From positions 310,001 through 374,000 of the forward strand of contig JAKLIP010000002.1 in assembly GCA_022709545.1 (NCBI GenBank): a stretch of DNA of 64,000 nucleotides. The letters are read 5' to 3'. Shown in pieces: positions 42,247 to 51,762 of the stretch. Source of the DNA: Patescibacteria group bacterium. GTDB lineage: Bacteria; Patescibacteriota; Minisyncoccia; Moranbacterales; GWC2-37-73. The position numbers and the translations under genes were made by a program. Under the pieces are notes generated by a model. It saw nothing but the letters and a program-made list of their open reading frames with translations. It was not told the origin of the DNA and did no database searches. Position 1 is the first letter of the stretch, and each line of letters begins with the position of its first letter.

Positions 42247-43470
42247 ATGCCAAAATTTATCTACACAGCCAGAGATTATAAGGGAGAATTAAAAAATGGT
42301 GAAATAATTTCTCAAAATGAAAAAAACCTTGCCCAGCAATTGCGCAGTGAAGGTCTTTTGGTAACTTCAATAAAAGTAGTTGATGAAAAAAAGAGTGAAA
42401 AAATAAGCACAAGATTACTGAATGATTTTCAGACTATTCCCTTAAGGGAAAAATTAATTTTTGCCAGAAATCTTGGAATTATGTTTGCATCTGGAATCAC
42501 TATTTCTCGTGCTATTGAAAATTTATCAATTCAGACTACAAATAAGAAATTTAAGAAAATCTTAACGGACATTTTCAATGAAACTCAGAGTGGCAAATAC
42601 CTAAGTGAGGGTTTGGCTAAATATCCCAATGTTTTTGGAGAATTATTTGTAAATATGGTTAGTGTGGGTGAAAAGGCAGGTAATCTAGATGAAGTTCTTA
42701 AAATTGTAGCAGTGCAACTGGAAAAGGAACATGATTTAAAAAGTAAAATAAAAGGAGCAATGGTTTATCCTGCTGTTATTCTTATAGTCATGATAGCTAT
42801 AGGCATTTTAATGCTTATTTTTGTGCTTCCTAAGCTTATAAAAGTTTTTGAAGACATGGATGCAGAATTGCCAGCAATTACTAAATTTATTATAAGCTTG
42901 AGCAATGTCTTAAGAGACCATGGATTGCTAGTAATAGGCGGTTTGTTTCTTTTTATATTTTTTTTGCAGTATTTTTTTCGAAAAAAAATAGGCAAGATAG
43001 TATTAAGCTGGATATTAATTAATGCTCCGATGATTAATCTTATTGTAAAAAAAATAAATTGTGCACGTTTTTCTAGAATATACAGTTCCCTGATAAGAAG
43101 TGGAGTTGGATCAGTCGAAGCGCTTAAAATTATTTCACATACGTTGACAAATTATTATTATCAGCAAGCTCTTGTCAAGAGTTCTGAAGAAGTTAAACAG
43201 GGTGTAAGTTTGAGTAAATTTTTGTCTGATAATCAAAACATTTTTCCTATAATGGTTTCACAAATCGTAAGGGTTGGAGAAGAAACGGGGAAAACCGAAA
43301 CGGTTTTGATGCAATTGGCTGAATTTTATGAAGATGAAATAGATCAAGTGACCAAAAATATGTCTGCAATTATAGAGCCTGTTCTAATGGTTTTAATAGG
43401 GACAGCTGTTGGTTTTTTTGCAGTAGGCATGCTCCAACCAATGTATTCACTTATGGATAAAATTAAATAA
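42247..43470 (+). CDS. pilC: Type IV pilus inner-membrane platform PilC
   Basis: A 407-residue protein with two T2SF domains. Each has a cytoplasmic helical bundle ending in a membrane segment: FARNLGIMFASGITISRAIE...GAMVYPAVILIVMIAIGILML and FSRIYSSLIRSGVGSVEALK...EPVLMVLIGTAVGFFAVGML. Family marks GxPLxxAL-like and EPxxMxxxG are clear. It forms the platform on which PilB acts. Length and order are usual. Confidence 0.93.
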   Translation: MPKFIYTARDYKGELKNGEIISQNEKNLAQQLRSEGLLVTSIKVVDEKKSEKISTRLLNDFQTIPLREKLIFARNLGIMFASGITISRAIENLSIQTTNKKFKKILTDIFNETQSGKYLSEGLAKYPNVFGELFVNMVSVGEKAGNLDEVLKIVAVQLEKEHDLKSKIKGAMVYPAVILIVMIAIGILMLIFVLPKLIKVFEDMDAELPAITKFIISLSNVLRDHGLLVIGGLFLFIFFLQYFFRKKIGKIVLSWILINAPMINLIVKKINCARFSRIYSSLIRSGVGSVEALKIISHTLTNYYYQQALVKSSEEVKQGVSLSKFLSDNQNIFPIMVSQIVRVGEETGKTETVLMQLAEFYEDEIDQVTKNMSAIIEPVLMVLIGTAVGFFAVGMLQPMYSLMDKIK

Positions 43471-43547
43471 AAAATTTATTTTTTTAAATCAATAATTTAT
43501 ATAAGTTTGCAGTGTAAAAATTTGTTTTATAAATTTAGTATAGGTTT

Positions 43548-44915
43548 ATGAGATATGGATTAAGCAAAAAAATAAAAGGATTTAGCCTCGCTGAAGTCAT
43601 AGTGGTTATGTTTATAGTGGCAGTTGTTTTTTCTGGTTTTTATTCAACTTTTATGATTGGATCAAAATATATAATTGACTCAAAAAATAGGCTTGAAGCA
43701 GTAGCTTTGGCAAACGGGAAAATGGAAACAATAAGAAACTTGGCTTATGAAGACATTGGTCTTCAGGGAGGAGTTGCTCCTGTCGGGAACATTTTGCAAG
43801 ATGAAGATATAATATCAGGTGGTCACCAATTTCATGTTTATACTCAAATTGAATATTACGACGATCCTTATGATGGTCTAGCTATAAATAACGAAGATTT
43901 AATACCAAATGACTATAAAATCGTAAGGATAGTGGTTTCATGGCAAGGTGGTGTTCAAGCTCAGGAAGTTGCTTCCGTTTCACGTTTTGTTCCTCCCGGT
44001 CTTGAAACAAGTCTAGGGGGCGCTCCATTAATTATTAATGTTGCAAATAGTGAAGGGATAAGCATATCCCAAGCATCAGTTCATATAGTTAATAACTCAG
44101 TTTCTCCTGCAATAAACACAAATATGCAGACGAATAGTGAGGGGCACATACTTTTTCCTTCAGCACCAGCTTCTATTGGTGGATATCAATTTACAATAAC
44201 AAAAAGTGGATATGAAGAAGTTTACACTATGAGTCCAACAGCCACTTTCACTCCAATTTACCAAAATGCCAGTGTGGTAATGGGCTCACTAAATAATTAT
44301 AGTTATATTCAAAATAAATTATCAAACCTTACTATAAAGACTGTCGATTGTCAGAATAATACGATTGGGAATGTTGAATTTACAATAGAAGGAGGTAAAA
44401 TTATAGGTTGTGAATATTGTAACGATAATTATTATTATAAAGATGTATTTAGCTTGCAAAGCGAAACAGGAACAACAGGAGAAACAAGTGGAGAAAAAAA
44501 ATATTCAAATATAAGTCCAGGAAATTATACTGTTACAATGAGTTCAAATGACCAGTATGAATTTATCGATTTTAATCCGTCTGTCTCTCCGATGCCTGTC
44601 AATCCAGGAAGCGATGAGTCTTATGTTATTAAAGTTGCTGATAAGGAAATAGAGAGTTTATTTTTAAAGATATTTAATAGTGAGGGAAATCCAATCGCAG
44701 ACGCAAGTGTTACAATGACGGATAGCTCAAATAATGAAATCTTTTCTGGAAAGAAAAGTTCATTAAGAGGTGTTGTTTTTTATCCAGATGAAAATGTAGT
44801 TTTATTAGCAGGAGAATATAATTTAAAAATAGAAGCTACTGGTTTCAAAACAGAAAATACTACGGTCACAATAGATGGTCTAACTGAAAAAAGCGTTCAA
44901 CTAACAAATAATTAA
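43548..44915 (+). CDS. Prepilin-like protein with carboxypeptidase-regulatory-type domains
   Basis: A 455-residue protein with a class III prepilin start: cleavage site KGFSLAEVIVVMFIVAVVF (residues 10-28; Gly before Phe, Glu at +5). The rest is beta-rich, with two or three stretches such as IINVANSEGISISQASVHIV and FLKIFNSEGNPIADASVTM, the pattern of Ig-like/CarboxypepD_reg domains. It is too large for the major pilin and may be a tip adhesin or minor pilin. It needs PilD, which is not seen here. Confidence 0.82.
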   Translation: MRYGLSKKIKGFSLAEVIVVMFIVAVVFSGFYSTFMIGSKYIIDSKNRLEAVALANGKMETIRNLAYEDIGLQGGVAPVGNILQDEDIISGGHQFHVYTQIEYYDDPYDGLAINNEDLIPNDYKIVRIVVSWQGGVQAQEVASVSRFVPPGLETSLGGAPLIINVANSEGISISQASVHIVNNSVSPAINTNMQTNSEGHILFPSAPASIGGYQFTITKSGYEEVYTMSPTATFTPIYQNASVVMGSLNNYSYIQNKLSNLTIKTVDCQNNTIGNVEFTIEGGKIIGCEYCNDNYYYKDVFSLQSETGTTGETSGEKKYSNISPGNYTVTMSSNDQYEFIDFNPSVSPMPVNPGSDESYVIKVADKEIESLFLKIFNSEGNPIADASVTMTDSSNNEIFSGKKSSLRGVVFYPDENVVLLAGEYNLKIEATGFKTENTTVTIDGLTEKSVQLTNN

Positions 44916-44916
44916 A

Positions 44917-45555
44917 ATGCAAAATAAAGATATTAAGTACAAAAAAGGTCTTACACTTATTGAAACTATTGTAGCAATAACTCTTTTCCTTTTGGGCATA
45001 CAGGCAACTATATTAGTTTTTTCTAAAACTATGCAAAGCAAGTCTTATTCTATAGAAATGGGCAGAGCAGCATTTATTGTTTCAAGAAGCGTAGGCGATC
45101 TTACGAAATATTTAAGAAAAGCCTGTCAATCAGATGCTGGAGCATATCCAATTATTTCAGCTGGAGATGACTATATAAATTTTTACTCTGATTATGATAA
45201 AGACGGAGATGTTGAAAGACTGCATGTTTATTTGTCTAATGGAATAATTTTTATGGGAATACGCAACCCCTCAACAACTTTTCCTGTTACGTACCAAGCA
45301 GGAGATGGGGAAACTATAGAATTAGGGAGAAATATTGTTAACACAGCAAGTGAACCGGTATTTTCTTACTACAATAGAGATTATCCCGCAGATACTATTA
45401 ACAATCCTGTTGCTACCCCAGCAAATGTGTCTGAAGTGCGCCTGATAAAAATATTTTTAAAAATAAATATTGACCCAAACAAAGCTCCAGACAATATTAA
45501 TCAAGAAACTCTTGTAGAAATAAGAAATCTGAATGATTATAATCGCATCCAATAA
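44917..45555 (+). CDS. Prepilin-like minor pilin
   Basis: A 212-residue protein with the prepilin site KKGLTLIETIVAITLFLLG (about residues 9-27; Glu at +5 of the mature form) and a beta-rich outer domain including FYSDYDKDGDVERLHVYLS. The pattern matches PilW/PilV-type minor pilins that prime pilus assembly. Its ATG follows the previous stop by one base, so the two genes are likely co-translated. Confidence 0.85.
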   Translation: MQNKDIKYKKGLTLIETIVAITLFLLGIQATILVFSKTMQSKSYSIEMGRAAFIVSRSVGDLTKYLRKACQSDAGAYPIISAGDDYINFYSDYDKDGDVERLHVYLSNGIIFMGIRNPSTTFPVTYQAGDGETIELGRNIVNTASEPVFSYYNRDYPADTINNPVATPANVSEVRLIKIFLKINIDPNKAPDNINQETLVEIRNLNDYNRIQ

Positions 45556-45572
45556 TTTTTTATTGAAAAACT

Positions 45573-47060
45573 GTGAATATTTTTAAATTAAAAATTTTAA
45601 AAGTAAACTGTAAAAGAAGAGGAAGTGCCCTAATGCTAGTTTTGGTAATGGTAGGAATTATTTCTATGATACTTACTTCGCTTTTAGGCTATATCACATC
45701 GCAAGTAAGTTATAGTAAGGATAGGGTAGAACGTGAAAATGCTTTTCAGATTGCAGAATCAGGAGTATTTTTCTATAGATGGTATTTAGCACATGAAATT
45801 TCAGGTAAAACAGCTGAACAAATGGAAAATTTTTGGGAAACAACCGGTTCTGGATGTCCTTTGGGTGTTTGCTCTGCTTATGAAGCTGATTTCAATGATC
45901 CAGAAGGCGCTACCGTAGGAAGATATCGACTGGAGGTTCAAAAACCATTAGCAAATTCAACCATATTAACGGTTAAATCGACTGGCTGGACATATAAAAA
46001 ACCATCAGCAAAAAGAGTTGTTCAGGTCAGATTCAGAAGGCCATCTTGGAGTGAATATTTATTTTTATCCAATAGTTTTCTTAATTTTGGAAACCAGTCT
46101 ACTGTGTATGGTAAAGTTCATTCTAATTTCGGAGTTCGCTTTGATGGTATTGCCTATAATACGGTAAGTGCATTGCCTGCAAGATTTGATGACCCATCTT
46201 ATGGAGGTAATGAGATGGAGTTTGGTGTGCATACCACAGTTAACCCAGCAGATCCAAAAGCTCCAGCATATCCTTGGGTATTGGGCACTGTACCTATTCG
46301 TTCAGATATTTTTGTTGGCGGAAGAGAATTTCCGGCACCAGAAGTTAATTTTACTTCAGTAACTGCAGATTTTTCTAATATGAAAAAAAAAGCACAAAAT
46401 GGGAAGGGGAGATATTTTGATTCAACAGGACTGGGCAGAAAAATCATACTAAAAACTAATGGGACTTTCGATGTTTGTACCGTTATGGAGGCCAATAAAA
46501 ACACCCATGCAATTACTCGTTATTGGAAAAATGACATGAGTGGCTATTGTACTTCTTGTAGTGAAAGTTGCTTGAGCAATTATTCCATTATTGATGGAGG
46601 AGTAATTTTTGTAGAAAACAATGCTTGGGTCGAAGGTTCTATAAGCAACAAAAAAATAACAATAGCAGCTGCTAATTTATCTGGAGCGGGGAATTTAGCC
46701 GATATATACATAGGTATAAGCAATAATAATTTACGTGTCTCGAGTTATAATTGTGATAATATGCTGGGGTTAGTTGCGCAAAAAGACGTGCGAGTTCTTA
46801 ATGATTGTCCTTCTAATTTTACTGTTGATGCTGCCCTATTAGCTCAAACAGGGCTTGTTGGCATAGTTAATGGAATGGGAGGAAAATATTCCCTGGTTTT
46901 TAATGGGGCGATTGCTTCTTACTTACAGCCCTACTTCCAAAGCGGAAACAGCGGTTTTGCTGATAGGACATATAATTTCAATAATAATTTATTATATTGT
47001 CCTCCGCCTTACTTTCCGACAGGAACTGAGTATTTCATAGATCTTTGGGATGAGTTATAA
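45573..47060 (+). CDS. PilX-like surface protein of the pilus cluster
   Basis: A 495-residue protein read from a GTG start. The N-terminus RRGSALMLVLVMVGIISMILTS has the PilX-type hydrophobic segment without the usual Glu at +5. The remainder is a long outer region with a beta-helix-like middle (GGVIFVENNAWVEGSISNKK) and eight or more Cys (CTSCSESC). Such large PilX-like proteins are frequent in CPR pilus clusters. A role at the pilus tip is inference. A 138-bp gap with A/T-rich sequence follows. Confidence 0.75.
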   Translation: MNIFKLKILKVNCKRRGSALMLVLVMVGIISMILTSLLGYITSQVSYSKDRVERENAFQIAESGVFFYRWYLAHEISGKTAEQMENFWETTGSGCPLGVCSAYEADFNDPEGATVGRYRLEVQKPLANSTILTVKSTGWTYKKPSAKRVVQVRFRRPSWSEYLFLSNSFLNFGNQSTVYGKVHSNFGVRFDGIAYNTVSALPARFDDPSYGGNEMEFGVHTTVNPADPKAPAYPWVLGTVPIRSDIFVGGREFPAPEVNFTSVTADFSNMKKKAQNGKGRYFDSTGLGRKIILKTNGTFDVCTVMEANKNTHAITRYWKNDMSGYCTSCSESCLSNYSIIDGGVIFVENNAWVEGSISNKKITIAAANLSGAGNLADIYIGISNNNLRVSSYNCDNMLGLVAQKDVRVLNDCPSNFTVDAALLAQTGLVGIVNGMGGKYSLVFNGAIASYLQPYFQSGNSGFADRTYNFNNNLLYCPPPYFPTGTEYFIDLWDEL

Positions 47061-47198
47061 TAAAAAAGAAGGGATTATTTAGAAATAAATAGTTTAATAA
47101 TAAATACAAAAAAGTAATAAATAAAAACAGGTCTAATTTGAAAAAGTTAAAAACTTATCAAAAACCTAGAATTATTTATTAATGTTTAAAAACAAAAA

Positions 47199-48278
47199 AT
47201 GAGTTTTTTCAATAAAAAAATTTTTGATTACGAGTCTGATATTATCGGATTAGATCTGAGTGATTTTTATGCTAGAGTTGTAAAAATTGAGGATTTCGGC
47301 AGTTATAAAAATATAGTAAGCTACGCGACCTGTCCTATTCCGGCAGGATGTATAATTAATGGTGAAATCCAAAAAAAGGACCAAGTTATATCAGTAATCA
47401 GAAAGGCTGTATCCGTTGCTGGTCCCAAAAAAATAAGGACAAATAAAGTAGCTTGCTCTTTACCTGAATCAAAGGCTTTTTTACGCATAATTTCTTTGCC
47501 GCACATGAGTGATTCAGAAATAGAGGAAGCAATAAAATGGGAAATGGAGGCAAATATACCGCTTCCTTTAGATCAAGTATTTTATGATTGGCAAATAATT
47601 TCCAAGTCTGTTCTTTCAGAGAAAAACAGGATAAATATCATTGTCGCAGCTGTGCCAAAATTAGTTGTCAATCAAGTCATAGAGATCCTTGAATTAGCGG
47701 GACTTGAGCCAATAAAGTTAGAGATAGAGTCAATTGCACAAGCTCGCAGCCTGCTTAACGATAAAGATGAAGAATCTACTGCAATGATTATAGATATCGG
47801 TGCTCATCGTACCAGTTTCTCTATTGTTATGAAAGGATTGCCGTGTTTTACTTCTAGTATTCCGATTTGCGGGAGAACACTTACGGATGCTATTGCTAAA
47901 GATTTTAAAATTACATTCGAAGAAGCAGAGAAAATTAAAATAAGTTACGGAATAGGCTATGATAAAAAAGAAGCTGTTAAAGATGAGTCTATTTTTAAGG
48001 TGCAAGAGCCAGTATTAAAAAATTTGGTTCAAGAAATTGAACGTTCAATAAATTTTTATCTAACAGAGCTGAAATATTCTAAAAGTATAGATAATATAAT
48101 ATTATGTGGAGGCGGAGCGAACACTAAAGGTATCTTAAATTATCTTTCAGAAAAATTGGGACGTAAAATAGAATTAGGTAATCCATGGATAAATATCAAG
48201 TTAGACAAAAATACTAAGGTAATACAAGAAGACCAATCCCTGAGATATTCTACGGCGATAGGATTAGTATTGAAATAA
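47199..48278 (+). CDS. pilM: Type IV pilus assembly protein PilM
   Basis: A 359-residue actin-like (FtsA-fold) ATPase. IIGLDLSDFYARVVKIE is the phosphate-1 loop, AMIIDIGAHRTSFSIV the phosphate-2 loop, and NIILCGGGANTKGILNYL the adenosine motif. EIEEAIKWEMEANIPLPLDQVFYDW is the family signature. PilM binds the N-terminus of PilN inside the cell and links the PilNO scaffold to PilB/PilC. Complete. Confidence 0.94.
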   Translation: MSFFNKKIFDYESDIIGLDLSDFYARVVKIEDFGSYKNIVSYATCPIPAGCIINGEIQKKDQVISVIRKAVSVAGPKKIRTNKVACSLPESKAFLRIISLPHMSDSEIEEAIKWEMEANIPLPLDQVFYDWQIISKSVLSEKNRINIIVAAVPKLVVNQVIEILELAGLEPIKLEIESIAQARSLLNDKDEESTAMIIDIGAHRTSFSIVMKGLPCFTSSIPICGRTLTDAIAKDFKITFEEAEKIKISYGIGYDKKEAVKDESIFKVQEPVLKNLVQEIERSINFYLTELKYSKSIDNIILCGGGANTKGILNYLSEKLGRKIELGNPWINIKLDKNTKVIQEDQSLRYSTAIGLVLK

Positions 48279-48285
48279 AATTATT

Positions 48286-48843
48286 ATGAAAATACATATT
48301 GATTTATTACCACCGTACAGAAAAAAGGAGATAAAAAAAAGGGAATTATTCCTTAGGGTTTTAGAAGATGAATCACTGTTTATTATTCCTTCTATTGTGC
48401 TCATAGCTATGCTTATTAGTATTTACTATATACTTACTCTGCAAAAAAATGTTATTTTAGATGCTTATAATGATCAAAAATTACAAAAAGAATATCAACA
48501 ACTCGAGGTATACCAAGGAAAATTCAAACAGACAAATTTATTGGTGCAGAATATTAATAAAATTCACTCCAAACACCTATATTGGTTAAACTTTTTTAAT
48601 CAATTTAGTAAAATATTACCGGAAGATGTTTATGTAACAGATATTTCAACAAAAGATTTTAATGTTTTTTTGGTAGGCAAAGCTAAAAATCGTGATAATC
48701 TTTTGGATTTAAAAAGTAAATTAGAAGCAGAACCATGTTTTGAAAATGTCAATGTTCCTATATCGAATCTTGTTGTCAAGGAAGACGTAGATTTTCAAAT
48801 AGACATTTTAATAAATGAAGATTGTTTAAAGAAAGATAGATGA
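48286..48843 (+). CDS. pilN: Type IV pilus assembly protein PilN
   Basis: A 185-residue bitopic protein. The start MKIHIDLLPPYRKKE is the conserved PilM-binding INLLP motif (here IDLLP). One membrane helix at about 33-55, a coiled coil, then an outer ferredoxin-like fold with LPEDVYVTDISTKDFNVFL. It pairs with PilO. The stop overlaps the pilO start by 4 bp, so translation is coupled. Confidence 0.9.
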   Translation: MKIHIDLLPPYRKKEIKKRELFLRVLEDESLFIIPSIVLIAMLISIYYILTLQKNVILDAYNDQKLQKEYQQLEVYQGKFKQTNLLVQNINKIHSKHLYWLNFFNQFSKILPEDVYVTDISTKDFNVFLVGKAKNRDNLLDLKSKLEAEPCFENVNVPISNLVVKEDVDFQIDILINEDCLKKDR

Positions 48844-49502
48844 AAAAATTTTTAAAAAACCAAAAAATAATTATTGCAATAAGTGCCTATGCTATTCTGG
48901 TTGTATTTTTGTTTTATTTTGTAATATTGCCTCTCGTATCGAAAATTGAAGAAACCAAAGATCAAATTCAAGAAGGAAATTTGAATCAAGAAATGCTAAG
49001 GGAAAAACTAACAGAGTTGCCTAAAATTAAACAGCAATACGATGCTTTAGAAGAGCATAGAAGCCTGGAAGATGTTTTGTTAGACAAAAATAATCCCGTA
49101 GCCTTAATAGAAAAATTAGAAAAAATTGCCCAGGAAAGCAATAATAAAATCAAAATTTCTGCGCAAAATTCACAGCCAGAAAAAAAATCCTCAAATACAA
49201 AGAGTATAAAGGTTGCAGAAGAGACATTAATTAGCAAATTGCCAAGTACTGAATATCTACAAATGCAAGTATCTCTTACTGGTTTTTACAATAATATAAT
49301 AAACTTCATAAATAAACTTGAAGGTACTATTTATTATTTTGATATTGTAGGCATTAAAATCAGGCAAAGCGAAGAGAACACTAATTACAACAGCAGTCCA
49401 TTTAATCAAAGTTCACCAGCTGATTCTAAAAAAACAGCCGAAGAGCCAAAGGAAAAAGTTTTAGAAGCTATTTTAGATATAGTGTTTTATACAAAACAAT
49501 AA
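48840..49502 (+). CDS. pilO: Type IV pilus assembly protein PilO
   Basis: A 220-residue bitopic protein with a membrane helix at about 10-32 (IIIAISAYAILVVFLFYFVILPLV), a coiled coil (~35-75), and an outer domain with YLQMQVSLTGFYNNIINFINKLEG, the PilO signature (LTG.Y....FI..LE). The Ser/Asn-rich stretch near residues 183-202 is probably disordered. It makes the PilN-PilO inner-membrane scaffold. Confidence 0.9.
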   Translation: MKKFLKNQKIIIAISAYAILVVFLFYFVILPLVSKIEETKDQIQEGNLNQEMLREKLTELPKIKQQYDALEEHRSLEDVLLDKNNPVALIEKLEKIAQESNNKIKISAQNSQPEKKSSNTKSIKVAEETLISKLPSTEYLQMQVSLTGFYNNIINFINKLEGTIYYFDIVGIKIRQSEENTNYNSSPFNQSSPADSKKTAEEPKEKVLEAILDIVFYTKQ

Positions 49503-49503
49503 C

Positions 49504-49839
49504 ATGAAATATAACTTAAAAGACAAAACAAATATAAATATAAAAATTATCGGCATATCTTTTGTAAAGGTATTCATTAGGAGCGTAAAAAAGATACGCA
49601 TTCATATATTCTTCGTTGTGTTACTTGGATTTATTGCAATAGGTAGTTATATTTGGTGGAAAAACATATATTCAGGAGAATGGAGCAGTGAAAAAAAACA
49701 GGAGTATATGAATATACAAAACAAAAAAATAATGCTAAATGAAAAAGACTTAAATAACGTTATTGATGACATATCATTAAGAGAAGATGAATTTTTAAGG
49801 GAATACCAGCCAGTAAAAGATATATTTAAAGCATACTGA
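49504..49839 (+). CDS. Small membrane protein in the PilP position
   Basis: A 111-residue protein with one membrane helix at about 34-50 (IHIFFVVLLGFIAIGSYIWW) and a short, charged outer helix. It begins one base after the pilO stop. It occupies the place of PilP but has no lipobox and no PilP fold signs, which fits a cell without an outer membrane. It might complete the PilMNO complex. Function is inferred from position only. Confidence 0.7.
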   Translation: MKYNLKDKTNINIKIIGISFVKVFIRSVKKIRIHIFFVVLLGFIAIGSYIWWKNIYSGEWSSEKKQEYMNIQNKKIMLNEKDLNNVIDDISLREDEFLREYQPVKDIFKAY

Positions 49840-49867
49840 AAATTAACGAAAAAAATTATAAAAACAA

Positions 49868-49892
49868 AAAAACACGGCCATGTGTTTTTTTT
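49868..49892. terminator. Bidirectional terminator between the pilus operon and the tRNA cluster
   Basis: AAAACAC (49869-49875) pairs with GTGTTTT (49882-49888) around GGCCAT, with A runs before and T runs after, so it works on both strands. Confidence 0.75.
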
Positions 49893-49893
49893 G

Positions 49894-49967
49894 TGCGCTC
49901 TGAGGGATTCGAACCCCCGACCTTCTGGTTCGAAGCCAGACACTCTATCCAGCTGAGCTAAGAGCGC
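49894..49967 (-). tRNA. tRNA-Arg (UCG)
   Basis: On the - strand: acceptor GCGCTCT / AGAGCGC, anticodon arm TCTGG-CTTCGAA-CCAGA after one C of the stem is counted with the loop, anticodon TCG, T arm GGGGG-TTCGAAT-CCCTC, discriminator A. CCA is not encoded. Last of four tRNAs read leftward. Confidence 0.93.
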
Positions 49968-49994
49968 ATTGCTTTTTATAGAAATATACAGGGG

Positions 49995-50067
49995 GGCGGC
50001 CACTGGGAATCGAACCCAGATTCTCGGTACCACAAACCGATGTCTTAGCCGCTAGACGATGACCGCC
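49995..50067 (-). tRNA. tRNA-His (GUG)
   Basis: On the - strand: an extra G(-1) precedes acceptor GCGGTCA / TGGCCGC and pairs with C73, the histidine identity feature. Anticodon arm TCGGT-TTGTGGT-ACCGA with anticodon GTG. T arm CTGGG-TTCGATT-CCCAG. CCA is not encoded (C run instead). Confidence 0.93.
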
Positions 50068-50093
50068 ACTCTGCATACTTCTTTTTAAACCAG

Positions 50094-50165
50094 TACCCCC
50101 AACAGGAATCGAACCTATATCTTCAGCTTAGAAGGCTGTTGCTCTATCCATTGAGCTATGGGGGC
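50094..50165 (-). tRNA. tRNA-Arg (UCU)
   Basis: On the - strand: acceptor GCCCCCA / TGGGGGT with a G1-U72 pair, anticodon loop CTTCTAA with anticodon TCT on a CAGC/GCTG stem, T arm ATAGG-TTCGATT-CCTGT, discriminator A. CCA is not encoded. Confidence 0.92.
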
Positions 50166-50167
50166 AA

Positions 50168-50184
50168 AACCCCATGACTATGGG
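50168..50184 (-). terminator. Hairpin between tRNA-Lys and tRNA-Arg
   Basis: On the - strand CCCCAT and ATGGGG form a 6-bp stem followed by TTTT. It could be a partial terminator or a processing spacer, since the next tRNA follows after a few bases. Confidence 0.45.
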
Positions 50185-50194
50185 GAATATCGTG

Positions 50195-50267
50195 TGCGCT
50201 GTGAGGGATTTGAACCCCCGACCATATCCTTAAGAGGGATCTGCTCTACCAACTGAGCTAACAGCGC
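50195..50267 (-). tRNA. tRNA-Lys (CUU)
   Basis: On the - strand: acceptor GCGCTGT / ACAGCGC, D arm GCTCAGTTGGTAGAGC, anticodon loop CTCTTAA with anticodon CTT on an ATCC/GGAT stem, T arm GGGGG-TTCAAAT-CCCTC, discriminator A. CCA is not encoded. Confidence 0.93.
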
Positions 50268-50287
50268 AAAATTTAAACAACGAAATA

Positions 50288-50316
50288 ATCCTACTAAAAA
50301 ATAGCCGCTTAGTCAA
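50288..50316 (-). promoter_or_regulatory. Promoter of the four-tRNA cluster
   Basis: On the - strand: TTGACT (50316-50311), 17-bp spacer, TAGGAT (50293-50288), about 20 bp before tRNA-Lys. Confidence 0.65.
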
Positions 50317-50347
50317 TGTTGTTTATTGTTATTTAAAAATACTAAAC

Positions 50348-51658
50348 TTATTCAGATGGCTTATCCATGTCTCTTAACATTTTTTTATAATTTTTCCACT
50401 CATCTTTTGACCAATTCGATGGTTTAGTTGTCAATATTGGACCTCCAGGATGAGGATATAGATACGGTGACTTGTAAGAACTATTGAAAATATCTTTAAT
50501 AAACTCTTTTCCATCTCTGTCAAAGACATGTTGAGTAAAAGTTGCTTTCATGGCACCATCCGGTTGCCTTTCGGTTATAGTTGGTCCGTCTATGGTTGTT
50601 TTTCTACCATCATCTGTGCCATAAAAATCAAAAGTCAAAACCGTTCCCTCAATTTTAGTCTGAATCAGAATGTGTCCAGGAGTATTATTTATGAATTTTA
50701 GATCGGGTTGAGGAACATAAACAGTTGCATCCATTCCTTGTGGGTTATAATAAGAAACCGGGTAGGCATGATTTCTGCGAGCAGTTATTTTGAGTCCGGA
50801 ATAAAGCGCAGCTCTGAATGCAGTAGTTGAAACCTGGCAAATTCCTCCACCAAACTCAGGCTCCGTCACTCCCTTTTTTATTACAAGTTCAGGCAAATAT
50901 CCATGGTCAGCATCCACATCTCCCAAGATTTTTGTAAAAGAAAACTCCTCCCCAGGCTTTATAATTGTTCCATTGAATCTTTCTGTTGCTACTTTGATAT
51001 TATGTATTCTGTTTTTAGGCGAACCCCTGAAATTAGATGTTCCTTCTCCGATAAGGGATGAAATTCCTAAATTATTAATGTCAGCATAATCAAATTCAGG
51101 CTTTGCGTATTCAAAAGGCAGAGTTATTTTCTGAGAAGATGCCTGGCTGTTTTTTAATGCATTCAAAATAACCTCAGTGCTTTTTTGTACATCGAGAGCA
51201 ATGCCATTCTGAGATTTAGAAAAGGCAGTTACTTTTCCATTTTCAATTGCAAACTTGGCATTTACTGGATCACGGTTGACTCTTCTAGCAAGGTCTTCTA
51301 GGAAAAAATTGAGCGTTGGGATATCTATATATTTTTGAGAAAAAATTCTCATATGCTGGCGTTGTTTGCTGGTTAATGTTAATTCGCAAAATATTTTATC
51401 TACCGGGCAATATGAATTATTTTCAATTTCAGATTTAGATATACTTGAAATAGACAATGAATTGGTTTTTTTTACCCACGATTCAATTGTGTTTTTCGTC
51501 ACAGATTCAGAATAATTATCAACTTCTAATATTATATTCGTAATATCATAAGGCAGGGTGTTTTTAGCTGTTTCATATTGAAAATTCTCTCCCATTGCTA
51601 TTGAAGGAGAGGATAATAAAAAAATTGAAATAAGTAAGTAATAATAGCGCCTATACAT
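50348..51658 (-). CDS. VanW family exported protein (YoaR-like)
   Basis: A 436-residue protein with a signal peptide (1-~23, ending near SIAMG). The middle has PG_binding_4-like repeats, and the C-terminal half is a VanW domain: EFSFTKILGDVD, GGGICQVSTTAFRAALYSGLKI and RRNHAYPVSYY are its signature. VanW-domain proteins are thought to act on or bind the cell wall, but the reaction is unknown. It sits alone beside the tRNA cluster. Confidence 0.9.
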   Translation of the reverse strand: MYRRYYYLLISIFLLSSPSIAMGENFQYETAKNTLPYDITNIILEVDNYSESVTKNTIESWVKKTNSLSISSISKSEIENNSYCPVDKIFCELTLTSKQRQHMRIFSQKYIDIPTLNFFLEDLARRVNRDPVNAKFAIENGKVTAFSKSQNGIALDVQKSTEVILNALKNSQASSQKITLPFEYAKPEFDYADINNLGISSLIGEGTSNFRGSPKNRIHNIKVATERFNGTIIKPGEEFSFTKILGDVDADHGYLPELVIKKGVTEPEFGGGICQVSTTAFRAALYSGLKITARRNHAYPVSYYNPQGMDATVYVPQPDLKFINNTPGHILIQTKIEGTVLTFDFYGTDDGRKTTIDGPTITERQPDGAMKATFTQHVFDRDGKEFIKDIFNSSYKSPYLYPHPGGPILTTKPSNWSKDEWKNYKKMLRDMDKPSE

Positions 51659-51762
51659 AATTTAAGAATACTTTATTTTTCAATGAATAACAAGGACAAT
51701 TTTTGTTTAAAGCTAAAAAAGAGAACCATATAGGTTCTCTTTTTTTAAAGTTTCTAATTTTT

